From contig NZ_CP083590.1 of the NCBI RefSeq assembly GCF_020099395.1, forward strand, positions 124,001 through 188,000: 64,000 nt of DNA. Reading direction: 5' to 3'. This stretch comes from Streptomyces mobaraensis. Its GTDB lineage: Bacteria; Actinomycetota; Actinomycetes; Streptomycetales; Streptomycetaceae. This document shows positions 36,178-44,514 of the stretch, piece after piece. The position numbers were made by a program, and so were the translations under genes. The notes below the pieces were generated by a model. That model ran no database searches, had not been told where the DNA came from, and worked only from the letters and a program-made list of their open reading frames with translations. Every line of letters starts with the position of its first letter. Within the stretch, counting starts at the first letter, position 1.

Positions 36178-37041
36178 GTGGACTCGACGGACGCGTGGGA
36201 CCCGGACCGGGCGCGCCGGAGCGGTCAGGCGGCGGCCCTGGCGGCGTCCTGCCACCCGGGCCCGACGGCGGCGGTCACGGTGCTGATGACGGCGCTGGCC
36301 GTGGCCGCCGGGTACTCCCCGGGCGGATCCGCCCTGGTGGCGGGCGCGGTGCTGACCGGTCAGCTGTCCGTCGGCTGGTGCAACGACGCGTTCGACGCCG
36401 CCCGGGACGCCGCCATGGGCCGCCGCGGCAAGCCCGTCGCGGCGGGCGCGGTCCTCCCCCGCACGGTGTGGACGGCGGCGGGGACCGCGCTCGCGCTGTG
36501 CGTGCCGCTGTCGCTGGCCGTCGGCCCGCTCGCCGGAGCCGTGCACCTGGCCGGGGTGGCGGCGGCGTGGGCGTACGACCTCCGGTGGAAGGCGACGGTC
36601 TGGTCCTGGCTGCCGTACGCCCTGGGCTTCGCCTCCCTGCCCGCGTTCGTCGCCCTCGGTCTGCCCGGGCGGCCGTGTCCCGCCTGGTGGACCGTCCTGG
36701 CGGCGGCACTGCTGGGGACGGGCGCCCATCTGGCCGACACGCTCCCGGACATCGAGGGCGACCTGGCGACCGGGGTGCGCGGGCTGCCGCACCGGCTGGG
36801 CGCGGCCGCCGTGCGGCGGATCCTGCCGGCCGTCCTCGTGGCCGCCACCGCCGTCCTGGCCCTCGGCCCGCCGGGCCCGCCCTCGCTCACGGGCGCGGCC
36901 GCCCTGGCCGGGGCGGCGGTGACCGCCCTCGCCGGGTCCGCGCTCGCCGCCCGCCGCCCGGGCGCGCCGTTCGCGGCGGCGGTGCTGGTGGCGGGGGCGG
37001 ACGTGGCGCTGCTGTTCGCCGAGGGAGGGGTGACGGGCTGA
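36178..37041 (+). CDS. UbiA-family prenyltransferase
   Basis: A 287-aa membrane protein with about eight hydrophobic helices. Two Asp-rich motifs bind prenyl diphosphate: WCNDAFDAARD (about residues 66-76) and DTLPDIEGD (about 187-195). The GTG at 36178 has no clear Shine-Dalgarno, but TACGAT ends 6 nt before it, fitting a -10 box and a leaderless message. It is divergent from the srs-like operon. Prenylation of the phenolic product is tempting but unproven. Confidence 0.88.
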   Translation: MDSTDAWDPDRARRSGQAAALAASCHPGPTAAVTVLMTALAVAAGYSPGGSALVAGAVLTGQLSVGWCNDAFDAARDAAMGRRGKPVAAGAVLPRTVWTAAGTALALCVPLSLAVGPLAGAVHLAGVAAAWAYDLRWKATVWSWLPYALGFASLPAFVALGLPGRPCPAWWTVLAAALLGTGAHLADTLPDIEGDLATGVRGLPHRLGAAAVRRILPAVLVAATAVLALGPPGPPSLTGAAALAGAAVTALAGSALAARRPGAPFAAAVLVAGADVALLFAEGGVTG

Positions 37042-37066
37042 CGGGCGTGTCCGCGCGAGGCCCGGC

Positions 37067-37669
37067 TCAGCCCGGCGCGCCCAGCGGCCGGGCGGCCAGC
37101 GCCGCGGCGACGCCCTGGAGGTTGGCGGCCATGGCGCGCGCGGTCTTGTGCGACCACTCGTGCCCCTGGGACTCGTCCAGGTAGTCCGGCCCCGGCCCGG
37201 GGCCCAGGTGCCAGTACGTCCAGGACTGCCCCGGGACGGTGTACCCGATGTCGCCGAGGGCGCCGGCGATCTCGCTGATGACGTGGTGGGCGCCGTCCTC
37301 GTTGCCGGTGACGACGACACCGGCGACGCGGTTGTACGCCACCGGGCGGCCCTCGTCGTCGGTCTCGCTCAGCATGGCGTCCATGCGTTCGAGGACCCGC
37401 TGGGCGACGGACGAGGGCCGGCCGAGCCAGGTCGGGGAGGCCATGACGAGGATCTCGGCGGCGAGGATCTTCTCCCGGACGGCGGGCCAGGCGTCGCCGT
37501 CGCCCATGTCGGAGGTGACGCCCGGCCGGATGTCGAGGTCCACCGCGCGGACGTGGTCGACCCGGACACCGAGTTCGGTGAGCCGGCCGGCGACGACCTG
37601 GGCCAGCGCCTCGGTGTTGGACGGCTCGGGGGATTTCTTGAGGGTGCAGTTGACGACGAGTGCTCTCAC
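37067..37669 (-). CDS. NAD(P)H-dependent FMN reductase / flavodoxin-fold protein
   Basis: A 200-aa flavodoxin-fold protein. It begins with a beta strand and an FMN phosphate-binding loop (NCTLKKSPEPSNTEAL), then has the SPTWLGRPSS flavin loop and a VVVTGNEDGAHH segment. It may supply reduced flavin to the monooxygenase encoded 98 nt upstream on the same strand, although a dedicated flavin reductase also lies there. The GTG at 37669 starts a normal-length family member. Confidence 0.88.
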   Translation of the reverse strand: MRALVVNCTLKKSPEPSNTEALAQVVAGRLTELGVRVDHVRAVDLDIRPGVTSDMGDGDAWPAVREKILAAEILVMASPTWLGRPSSVAQRVLERMDAMLSETDDEGRPVAYNRVAGVVVTGNEDGAHHVISEIAGALGDIGYTVPGQSWTYWHLGPGPGPDYLDESQGHEWSHKTARAMAANLQGVAAALAARPLGAPG

Positions 37670-37767
37670 CTCGTCACGGCTTCCCCGGAACGGCGCGCGG
37701 GCACGGCGCGTTGACCCGCGTGGCGTACGCGCGGCGCTCCGGCCACCGGCGGGGATCCGGGACGGGA

Positions 37768-38994
37768 TCAGACGAACGGGGTGATCCGCTCCTCGACGCC
37801 GAGCAGCAGCTTGCCGTAGATCTCCCTGCCCACCGCCGGGGTGGAGGCCGCGTGCCGGCCGGCCACGCTCAGGTCGCGCCAGATCCGCTGCATCGCGTTG
37901 GCGTCGGCGAAGGAGCCGGCGCCGTGGACGTCGAGCAGCGTGTTGACGGCGGAGAGCAGGTTCTCGATGGCGTGCCCGGCGTCGGCGCGCACCCGGGCCC
38001 TGGTCAGGTCGTCGAGGGTCACGCCCCGGGCCGCGGCGGTGTCGAGGTCGGCGACGGCCCGGTGGACGTGGAGCTCGGCGGTGTCGATCCGCAGGGCGGC
38101 CTCGGCGACCTGCATCTGCACGCCGACCGACTCGGCCTGGGTCCCGTAGTAGGTGTACGCGATCGGCTTGGTCACGGCCTTCTCGGTGACCAGCTTCAGC
38201 GCGGCCCGGGCGAGGCCGAGCTGGGGGCCGGCGAGGCCGATGGCCAGGAAGGGGGCGAACGCGATGCGGTAGAGGCCGGTCGGCCCATGGTCGGCGGGGA
38301 CGTCGCCCTCGATGGCGCCCGGTACGGACATCACCCGGTGCTCGGGGACGAACACGTCCTCGGCGATCAGGCAGTTGCTGGCGGTGCCGCGCATCCCGGC
38401 GACGAACCAGGTGTCCTCGAAGCGCAGTTCGGGCCGCGGTATCAGGGCCATCGCCTGGTCGGTGACGGTCCCCTCCGCGTCGGTGAGCGGGATGCCGACG
38501 ACGGCCCAGGTGGAGTGCGGGGCGCCGGAGTTGTAGTACCAGCGGCCGGAGACCCGCCAGCCGCCCTCGGCCCTGGTGCTGGTGGCGGTGGGGCTGAAGA
38601 CGCCGGTGACCCGGGCGTCGGGGTCGGCGCCGAAGACGTCCTCCTGCGCCTGCTCGGGGAAGAGGGAGGCGAGCCAGTTGCAGGTGTTGACGACGGCGAC
38701 CACCCAGCCCGTGGAGCCGTCACCCTCGGCCAGCGCGGCCGTCACGTCGAGCAGGGTGCGGACGTCGGTCTCGTGTCCGCCGAAGCGCCGCGGCACGGTC
38801 AGCCGGAACAGCCCGGCGCGGGTGAGCTCGTCGACCACTTCGTCGGTCAGCCGCCGGTCCGCGTCGATCCGGGGGGCGTGCTCCCGCAGCAGGGGCCGCA
38901 GCGCCTCCGCCCGCTCGACGAGTTCGGCGCCGGTCGGCGTGACGGAGGCGGCGGGGACTGCGGGCGGTACGGACCGGGAAGGCGTGGTGGTCAT
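37768..38994 (-). CDS. Acyl-CoA-dehydrogenase-fold flavin monooxygenase (HsaA/HpaB-like oxygenase)
   Basis: A 408-aa group D flavoprotein monooxygenase. The N-terminal helical domain (RRLTDEVVDELTRAGLFRL), a central beta domain with GWRVSGRWYYNSGA, and the C-terminal four-helix domain match two-component hydroxylases that use reduced FMN or FAD to hydroxylate phenols. Its partner flavin reductase is encoded 19 nt upstream. The substrate is not identifiable; the neighbourhood is rich in aromatic-modifying genes. The pair appears controlled by the divergent GntR regulator. Confidence 0.88.
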   Translation of the reverse strand: MTTTPSRSVPPAVPAASVTPTGAELVERAEALRPLLREHAPRIDADRRLTDEVVDELTRAGLFRLTVPRRFGGHETDVRTLLDVTAALAEGDGSTGWVVAVVNTCNWLASLFPEQAQEDVFGADPDARVTGVFSPTATSTRAEGGWRVSGRWYYNSGAPHSTWAVVGIPLTDAEGTVTDQAMALIPRPELRFEDTWFVAGMRGTASNCLIAEDVFVPEHRVMSVPGAIEGDVPADHGPTGLYRIAFAPFLAIGLAGPQLGLARAALKLVTEKAVTKPIAYTYYGTQAESVGVQMQVAEAALRIDTAELHVHRAVADLDTAAARGVTLDDLTRARVRADAGHAIENLLSAVNTLLDVHGAGSFADANAMQRIWRDLSVAGRHAASTPAVGREIYGKLLLGVEERITPFV

Positions 38995-39013
38995 AGGGGT
39001 CTCCTGGCTGGGT

Positions 39014-39493
39014 TCAGCGCGCGAACGCGGAGTGGGTGCCGAAGGTGCGGTGGCCGTAGACGAGGGGCGCGGCCCGGGACGTGCGGACGTGGGTGACGTC
39101 GCCGAGGAGCAGCAGGTGGTCGCCGCCCTCGACCGCGGAGCGGAGCCCGCAGACGAGCCAGCCGGGCGCGTCGGTGAGCCGCGGCAGGCCGTGGTCGTAG
39201 GTCCAGGGAGCGCCGGACGCGGCGAAGCGGTCGGGCAGCCGGCGGGCGAAGGTCCTGGCCGGTTCGTCCTGGTCGCTGCCCAGGACGTTCACCCCGAACC
39301 GTCCGGTCGCGAGGATGCGCCGGAGCACGTCGGAGGACCGGTTCAGCGCCACCGACACCATCGCGGGACGGAGGGACAGGGAGGCGAAGGCGCTCACCGT
39401 GACCCCGTAGGGGGTGCCGTGCTCGGCGGCCGTCACGATCGTCACCGGCGCGCAGACACCGGCCATCGCGTCACGGAAGTCCTGCTCTCCCAT
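39014..39493 (-). CDS. Flavin reductase (HpaC-like) partner of the group D monooxygenase
   Basis: A 159-aa flavin-reductase-domain protein. It carries the family pattern FRDAMAGVCAPVTIVTA, YGVTVSAFASLSLRPAMVSVALN, FGVNVLGSDQ and a late HLLLLGDV motif. It reduces free flavin with NAD(P)H for the downstream oxygenase. The ATG at 39493 is preceded by GGGAGGG; an upstream in-frame ATG would sit inside the operator region. Two inverted copies of a 13-bp element separate it from the GntR gene. Confidence 0.9.
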   Translation of the reverse strand: MGEQDFRDAMAGVCAPVTIVTAAEHGTPYGVTVSAFASLSLRPAMVSVALNRSSDVLRRILATGRFGVNVLGSDQDEPARTFARRLPDRFAASGAPWTYDHGLPRLTDAPGWLVCGLRSAVEGGDHLLLLGDVTHVRTSRAAPLVYGHRTFGTHSAFAR

Positions 39494-39515
39494 CAACCCT
39501 CCCGAAACCATCATG

Positions 39516-39528
39516 ATGATTATGGTGA
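39516..39528 (+). promoter_or_regulatory. Candidate GntR operator ATGATTATGGTGA, copy 1
   Basis: This 13-bp element, AT-rich against a GC-rich background, lies 22 nt upstream of the flavin reductase start. An exact copy in inverted orientation is at 39573-39585. Confidence 0.65.
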
Positions 39529-39572
39529 TCATGCATGCGGTTTACGAAAGGCGTCAAGAGGTGCGAGGCTAT

Positions 39573-39585
39573 TCACCATAATCAT
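39573..39585 (-). promoter_or_regulatory. Candidate GntR operator, inverted copy 2
   Basis: TCACCATAATCAT is the exact reverse complement of 39516-39528. It lies 23 nt before the GntR start, so one regulator could bind both and control the two divergent promoters. Confidence 0.65.
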
Positions 39586-39608
39586 TTCAGCCGGCGCCGA
39601 GGAGACAC

Positions 39609-40379
39609 GTGGGAACCACCGACCACCGCACGGACGGGCAGGGCGGGCACGCCGAGCGCCACGCGCGGGACGGCGCCGACCTCCCGGCCCTGTGCCGCGC
39701 CGACTGGGAGCGCGCGTCCGCCCCCTCCCGCGCCGAGACGGCCGCCGACCGCGTCGCCGACCGCGTCGCCCGCAGCCGGCCGGGCGCCCGGCTGGGCACC
39801 AAGGAGGAGCTGCGCGCCGAGTGCGGGGTCTCCGTCGGCACCTTCAACGAGGCGCTGCGCCTGCTGCAGACCCGCGGCCTGGTCACCGTGCGGCCGGGGC
39901 CCGGCGGCGGGCTCTTCGCCGCCCAGCCGCCCCCGGCCGGGCCCCGGCGGGACGCCTGGACCGAGGCCCTGGACGGGCAGCGGCCCGACGAGGCCGTGCG
40001 CGTTCGCGACGCCCTCGACCCGCTGCTCGTCTCGGACGCCCTGTGGCACGCCTCCCCCGCCGACGTCGCCGGGCTGCGGCGCCTCCTGGCACCGCTGGCC
40101 GAGGCGGCCGGCGCAGCCGACCCGGCCGCCTTCGCCCAGGCCGACCGGCGGCTGCGCTCCAGCCTCGCCGCGCTCGCCCCGGGCGCGCTGCTGCGTTCGC
40201 TGTACGAGGGCCTGCTGCCGCTCGCCGAACGCGCCGACGCCGCCGCCGACTCCGGGTCCCTGCGCGCCCGCCTCGACCGCCGGACCGCCCTCGTCGACGC
40301 CCTCGACGCCCGCGACCGCGCCCTGGCCCTGCGCCTGGCCGGCGGCGGTGACGGCGAGGGCCGGGACGGGGAAGGCTGA
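39609..40379 (+). CDS. GntR-family (FadR-type) transcriptional regulator
   Basis: A 256-aa regulator. Residues about 40-95 form the winged helix (RLGTKEELRAECGVSVGTFN, then RGLVTVRPGPGGGLF), and an alpha-helical FCD-like ligand domain occupies the C-terminal half. The GTG at 39609 has GAGGAG 5 nt upstream. It is divergent from the flavin reductase-monooxygenase pair, and the paired 13-bp elements between them argue that it controls that operon and itself, probably responding to the substrate or product. Confidence 0.9.
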   Translation: MGTTDHRTDGQGGHAERHARDGADLPALCRADWERASAPSRAETAADRVADRVARSRPGARLGTKEELRAECGVSVGTFNEALRLLQTRGLVTVRPGPGGGLFAAQPPPAGPRRDAWTEALDGQRPDEAVRVRDALDPLLVSDALWHASPADVAGLRRLLAPLAEAAGAADPAAFAQADRRLRSSLAALAPGALLRSLYEGLLPLAERADAAADSGSLRARLDRRTALVDALDARDRALALRLAGGGDGEGRDGEG

Positions 40380-40391
40380 GGCCCGGCGTGC

Positions 40392-41582
40392 TCAGCCGGC
40401 CCGCGGCAGGGTGAAGTCGCGGGCGCCGTGCAGCCAGGTCACCCGCGCGTACAGGTCGTCCTCGCCGAGCGACCGCAGCATCGTGTTGCGGGCCAGGGCC
40501 TCCTCGCCGGCCGGGTGGTAGAGCTCCTCGCCCATCCGCCGGGCCAGGAGCTGGATGCGCGCGGTCCGTTCGCGGCGTTCGGCGTTGTACCGGGCCAGGC
40601 GGCCCGGCACGTCGTCGGCGGCGTCCGCGAGCACCTCGCCCAGGACCACCGCGTCCTCCAGGGCCTGGCACGCGCCCTGGGCGGCGTACTGGAGCATGGC
40701 GTGGGCGGCGTCGCCCATCAGCGTCACCCGGCCGTCGGTCCAGACGTCCACCGGGTCGCGGTCGCAGAGGACCCATTCGCGCCAGTCCGCGCCGAGTTCG
40801 AGGAGCCGCCGGGGGGTGTGCCCCAGCTCCCGGAAGCGGCGCAGGACGAGCTCCCGGGGCGCGCGGCGGCCGGCGACCGGCTCCCGGGCGCCGTCGTCCA
40901 GGGTCGCGGCGAGGTTGAGGAAGCGGCCGTTGCCGATGACGTAGTGGACGAAGTGCCACTTCGGCCCGGCCCACAGCGTCACGGCGTTCCACCGCAGGTC
41001 GTCCGGCACCCGCTCGACCGGGATGACCGAGCGGTAGATGGTGTGGCCGGAGACCCGGGGCGGGCCGTCGCCCACCAGCCGGGCACGGACGGCCGAGCGG
41101 ATGCCGTCGGCGCCGACGAGCAGGTCCCCGGTGAACGTCCGGCCGTCCGCCGTCGTCACCGTGACGCCCGCCGCGTCCTGCGTGTACGTCCAGACCTCGG
41201 CACCGGCCACCAGCTCGACGCCGCCGGCCGCGCGGCACGCGGAGAGCAGCGGTTCGTAGAGGTCGACACGCTGGACCACGGCGTACGGGTTCCCGAACCG
41301 CGCCCGGTACCGGCCGGTGAGGGGCAGGGCGGCGAGCGCCTCGCCCGTGACGCCGTCCATCAGCCGGAGCGCGTCGACGAACACCGCGCGCTCGCGCACG
41401 GTTTCGCCCACGCCCAGCAGCCCGAGGGCGTGGAACGCGTTCGGGCCGAGCTGGATCCCGGCGCCGATCTCGGCGAACGCCGCCGCACGCTCCAGGACGG
41501 TCACGCGGTGGCCCCGGCGGGCCAGGGAGACCGCGGTCGCGAGACCGCCGATGCCACCGCCGGATACGACTGCGTGTGCCAT
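40392..41582 (-). CDS. FAD-dependent aromatic hydroxylase (3-hydroxybenzoate 6-hydroxylase/salicylate hydroxylase-like)
   Basis: A 396-aa class A flavoprotein monooxygenase. It has the FAD motif VVSGGGIGGLATAVSLA, GAGIQLGPNA, the DG motif LLVGADGIRSAVRARL, and the GD motif LMGDAAHAMLQYAAQG. Family members para-hydroxylate phenolic acids or oxidatively decarboxylate them using NAD(P)H and oxygen. It is the last gene of the UbiG-MenA-BVMO operon, 3 nt after the DUF2834-like gene, so it probably modifies an aromatic ring in that pathway. Confidence 0.9.
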   Translation of the reverse strand: MAHAVVSGGGIGGLATAVSLARRGHRVTVLERAAAFAEIGAGIQLGPNAFHALGLLGVGETVRERAVFVDALRLMDGVTGEALAALPLTGRYRARFGNPYAVVQRVDLYEPLLSACRAAGGVELVAGAEVWTYTQDAAGVTVTTADGRTFTGDLLVGADGIRSAVRARLVGDGPPRVSGHTIYRSVIPVERVPDDLRWNAVTLWAGPKWHFVHYVIGNGRFLNLAATLDDGAREPVAGRRAPRELVLRRFRELGHTPRRLLELGADWREWVLCDRDPVDVWTDGRVTLMGDAAHAMLQYAAQGACQALEDAVVLGEVLADAADDVPGRLARYNAERRERTARIQLLARRMGEELYHPAGEEALARNTMLRSLGEDDLYARVTWLHGARDFTLPRAG

Positions 41583-41585
41583 GGT

Positions 41586-42062
41586 CTACCGCTTCTCCGC
41601 CGTCTCCCGCACGGGGCCGGGGCGCTCGCCGTCGTCCCCGCCGCCCGCGTCCGCGATCCTCAGCTGGCGTACGAGCATGAACAGGCCGTAGCTGGCGATC
41701 AGGGCGAGGAGCGGGGCGCCGACGATGTACGCCCAGATGTGCCGGATGCCGAACCGCCGCCCCTCGACGATCATGTAGGCGCCGAGGGCCGCCCAGGTGA
41801 GGACCAGGTCGGCGTAGACGAACCGGGACGCCAGGTTGGCGGTGGCGTCCCCCAGGAAGTCGGTGACGACCCCGGTGGGTCCGGAGTCCGCGTGGCCGAC
41901 GACGAAGGCGACGGCCATCGCGCCCATGACGCAGCAGCCGACGAGGGCCGTCGTCCCGTACAGCACGCACAGGGCGCGGTCCCGCCCCTGTACCTCGCGC
42001 AAACGCATCGCCTTGTTCCTCCCGGCGCTGGTGGTGGAGCGGTCGGCGGGCCGCGGGGTCAT
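41586..42062 (-). CDS. DUF2834-like small membrane protein
   Basis: A 158-aa protein with three hydrophobic segments (about residues 33-55, 78-100 and 108-130) and a charged C-terminal tail. The arrangement resembles DUF2834 proteins, whose function is unknown to me. Its ATG overlaps the BVMO stop (ATGA), and the hydroxylase starts 3 nt after its stop, so it is embedded in the operon and may anchor or assist the membrane-linked prenylation/oxidation steps. Confidence 0.75.
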   Translation of the reverse strand: MTPRPADRSTTSAGRNKAMRLREVQGRDRALCVLYGTTALVGCCVMGAMAVAFVVGHADSGPTGVVTDFLGDATANLASRFVYADLVLTWAALGAYMIVEGRRFGIRHIWAYIVGAPLLALIASYGLFMLVRQLRIADAGGGDDGERPGPVRETAEKR

Positions 42063-43606
42063 CGTTCGTACCGGTAGTCGTCCAGGTCGAAGTGGCGGGC
42101 CCGCCAGGCCGCTTCGTAGGTGGAGGCCGGGCGGACGGCCGGCGCGTCCCCGCGTTCGTCGAGGTAGTAGGTGTGCGTGCCCCGGCAGCTGGCGTCGAGG
42201 AACACGGTGTTCCGCTGCCGGCGCAGCGTCCTCCGGAAGGAGCGGTCGTGCCGGTCGGCGCGGACGACCGCCTGGGTGGCGCCCAGCCGGCGGGCCTCCC
42301 GGATGACACGGAGGGCGTGGGTCACCTGGTAGTCGATCATTCCGAACCAGGATCCGCCGGTGAAGGAGTAGGGGCCGACGATGAACCACAGGTTGGGGTA
42401 CCCCTTGACGGACGTCCCCTCGTACGACTGGAAGCGCTCGGTGCGCCAGAACTCGCCGAGGTCGCGGCCGCCCTGGCCGTGCAGCGGGAACGGCGGCAGG
42501 TTGTCGAGCACGTGGAAGCCCGTGGCGAGGACCAGGAGGTCGAGCGTCCGCTCCTGGCCGTCCGCCGTGCGGATCCCGGTCTCGGTGATCTCGGCTATGG
42601 GCTCGGTGACGAGCTCGACGTTCTCCCGGGTGAACGCGCGCCAGTAGCCCTTGGCCAGGGAGGGGCGTTTGCAGCCCAGCCGGTAGGACGGGGTGAGCTT
42701 GCGCATCAGCTCGCGGTCGCCCTTCACCTGGTGCCGCAGGTAGAGGCGGCAGGCGGCCTCGCCGGCCCGGACGAGGAACGGGAAGCGGCGGTAGTGGACC
42801 ATGGCGATGACGAAGCCGACCTCCGTCGCCGCGTCCGTGAGCAGCCGGAGCGCCCGCTGGGTGGCGGGGACCTTCGCGAAGGTGCGGCGGAGGGCCTCGG
42901 GGATCGCGACGTCGGGCTTGGGCAGCAGCCAGATGGGCGTGCGCTGGTAGACGTGCAGCCGCTCCACGCGGGGCGCGATCTCGGGCACCACCTGCACACC
43001 CGACGCGCCGGTGCCGATGACGCCCACGCGCCGGCCGTCCACCGCGAGGCCGGGATCCCACTCGGCGGTGTGCACCACGTCGCCCTTGAAGCGGTCCAGG
43101 CCGGGGAGGTCCGGCGTCTTGGGCTTGGTGAGCCAGCCGGTGGCGCAGACGACGAAACGCGCCGCCAGGGAGGTGCCGTCGGCCAGGAACACCCGCCAGA
43201 AGTGCGCGGTTTCATGGTACTCGGCGCGGACGACCCGGGAGTGGCAGCGGATGCGCGGCCGGAGGCCGTAGGTGTCGACGCAGTGGTCGGCGTACGCCTT
43301 CAGCTCCTCCCCCGGCGGGAACACCCGGGACCACGACGGGTAGGGGTCGGAGGCGAAGGAGTAGGAGAACGCCGAGATGTCGACGGAGATGCCGGGGTAG
43401 TTGTTGGCGTGCCAGCTGCCTCCGACGTCGTCCCGCTCCTCCAGGAGCAGGAAGTCGTCGATGCCGGCCCTGCGGAGACCGATGGCGGTGCCTATGCCGG
43501 AGAACCCGGCGCCGATGACGAGGACTTCGTGGTCGGGGGTCGTGTCCGTGCGGTCGTCGGGGGGCGTGCCCGTGCGGTCGTCGGGGGTGTCGTGGTCGGG
43601 GTGCAT
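42059..43606 (-). CDS. Baeyer-Villiger-type flavin monooxygenase
   Basis: A 515-aa flavoprotein. An N-terminal Asp/Thr-rich head precedes the FAD motif VLVIGAGFSGIG. The type I BVMO fingerprint F-x-G-x3-H-x3-W is complete (FKGDVVHTAEWD), the NADPH Rossmann motif is VGVIGTGASG, and VLATGFHVLD follows. It would insert oxygen into a ketone or oxidise a heteroatom. The ATG at 43606 has GAGGA upstream. It lies 17 nt after the MenA-like gene and overlaps the next gene by 4 nt. Confidence 0.92.
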   Translation of the reverse strand: MHPDHDTPDDRTGTPPDDRTDTTPDHEVLVIGAGFSGIGTAIGLRRAGIDDFLLLEERDDVGGSWHANNYPGISVDISAFSYSFASDPYPSWSRVFPPGEELKAYADHCVDTYGLRPRIRCHSRVVRAEYHETAHFWRVFLADGTSLAARFVVCATGWLTKPKTPDLPGLDRFKGDVVHTAEWDPGLAVDGRRVGVIGTGASGVQVVPEIAPRVERLHVYQRTPIWLLPKPDVAIPEALRRTFAKVPATQRALRLLTDAATEVGFVIAMVHYRRFPFLVRAGEAACRLYLRHQVKGDRELMRKLTPSYRLGCKRPSLAKGYWRAFTRENVELVTEPIAEITETGIRTADGQERTLDLLVLATGFHVLDNLPPFPLHGQGGRDLGEFWRTERFQSYEGTSVKGYPNLWFIVGPYSFTGGSWFGMIDYQVTHALRVIREARRLGATQAVVRADRHDRSFRRTLRRQRNTVFLDASCRGTHTYYLDERGDAPAVRPASTYEAAWRARHFDLDDYRYER

Positions 43607-43623
43607 CGCTCCGCTCCTCGGTG

Positions 43624-44514
43624 TCACAGGGCCAGGCCGATCGCCTGCAGGGTGCCGAACGCCAGCAGCAGCAGGCAGGTGTGTTCCAGCGCCGGGATCA
43701 GCGCCCGGCCGCCCGCCCCGCTCAGCACCGTGCGCACCGGGACGACGGCGAACGGGACGGCGCCGAGGACGAGCAGCGCCCAGGGGTGGGCGAGGGCCGG
43801 CGCCAGGGCGGTGGCGAAGGCGCCGGCGACGCAGCCGACGTAGAAGGCACGCGTCCGCGCGGCGCCCAGCCGCACCGCGAGGGTGATCTTGCCGGTGGCG
43901 GCGTCGGTCGGGATGTCGCGCAGGTTGTTGGTGGTCAGCAGCGCGCAGGAGAGCAGGCCGACGGGTACGGAACCGGCCAGGGCCTCCCAGGGCAGGCCGC
44001 CGGTCTGGACGTAGACGGGAGTGCAGACGAAGACGACGCCGTGGTAAACGAAGATGCTGATCTCGCCGAGGCCGTGGTAGCCGTACGGGCGGGGGCCGCC
44101 GGTGTAGAACCAGCCGCCGAGGGCGATGAACACGGTGACGGCGAGCAGCCACCAGGAGACCGTCACGGCGAGGTACAGGCCGGCCAGGGCGCCGATGGCG
44201 TAAAGGATCGCGCCGTGCCGGAAGACCTGCCGGGGCGTGGCCCGGCCCGAGCCGACGACGCGGGTGGGTCCGGCCCGGTGGTCGTCCACGCCCCGGATGC
44301 CGTCGCTGTAGTCGTTGAAGAAGTTGGTGCCCAGGACGAAGCCGAGCACGAGGACCACCGTCAGGGCGGTGCGGGACGGGTCGAGGGGCCCGGACGCGTG
44401 GGCGATCGCGGTGCCGACCGCCAGCGGCGCGTAGCTGACGGGCAGGGTCTTGAGCCGGGCGCCGATCACCCAGTTGTGGACGGCGCCGGTCGGGAGGTGC
44501 TGTGGCAGAGTCAC
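43624..44514 (-). CDS. MenA-like 1,4-dihydroxy-2-naphthoate polyprenyltransferase
   Basis: A 296-aa UbiA-superfamily membrane enzyme. The prenyl diphosphate motifs are NFFNDYSDGIRGVDD (about residues 64-78) and NNLRDIPTDAATGK, the latter typical of the MenA branch. It transfers a polyprenyl chain to an aromatic acid, in MenA with decarboxylation. The GTG at 44514 overlaps the methyltransferase stop (GTGA). Its setting beside a BVMO and a benzoate-type hydroxylase is unlike housekeeping menA loci, so a specialised prenylated quinone or phenol is possible. Confidence 0.88.
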   Translation of the reverse strand: MTLPQHLPTGAVHNWVIGARLKTLPVSYAPLAVGTAIAHASGPLDPSRTALTVVLVLGFVLGTNFFNDYSDGIRGVDDHRAGPTRVVGSGRATPRQVFRHGAILYAIGALAGLYLAVTVSWWLLAVTVFIALGGWFYTGGPRPYGYHGLGEISIFVYHGVVFVCTPVYVQTGGLPWEALAGSVPVGLLSCALLTTNNLRDIPTDAATGKITLAVRLGAARTRAFYVGCVAGAFATALAPALAHPWALLVLGAVPFAVVPVRTVLSGAGGRALIPALEHTCLLLLAFGTLQAIGLAL

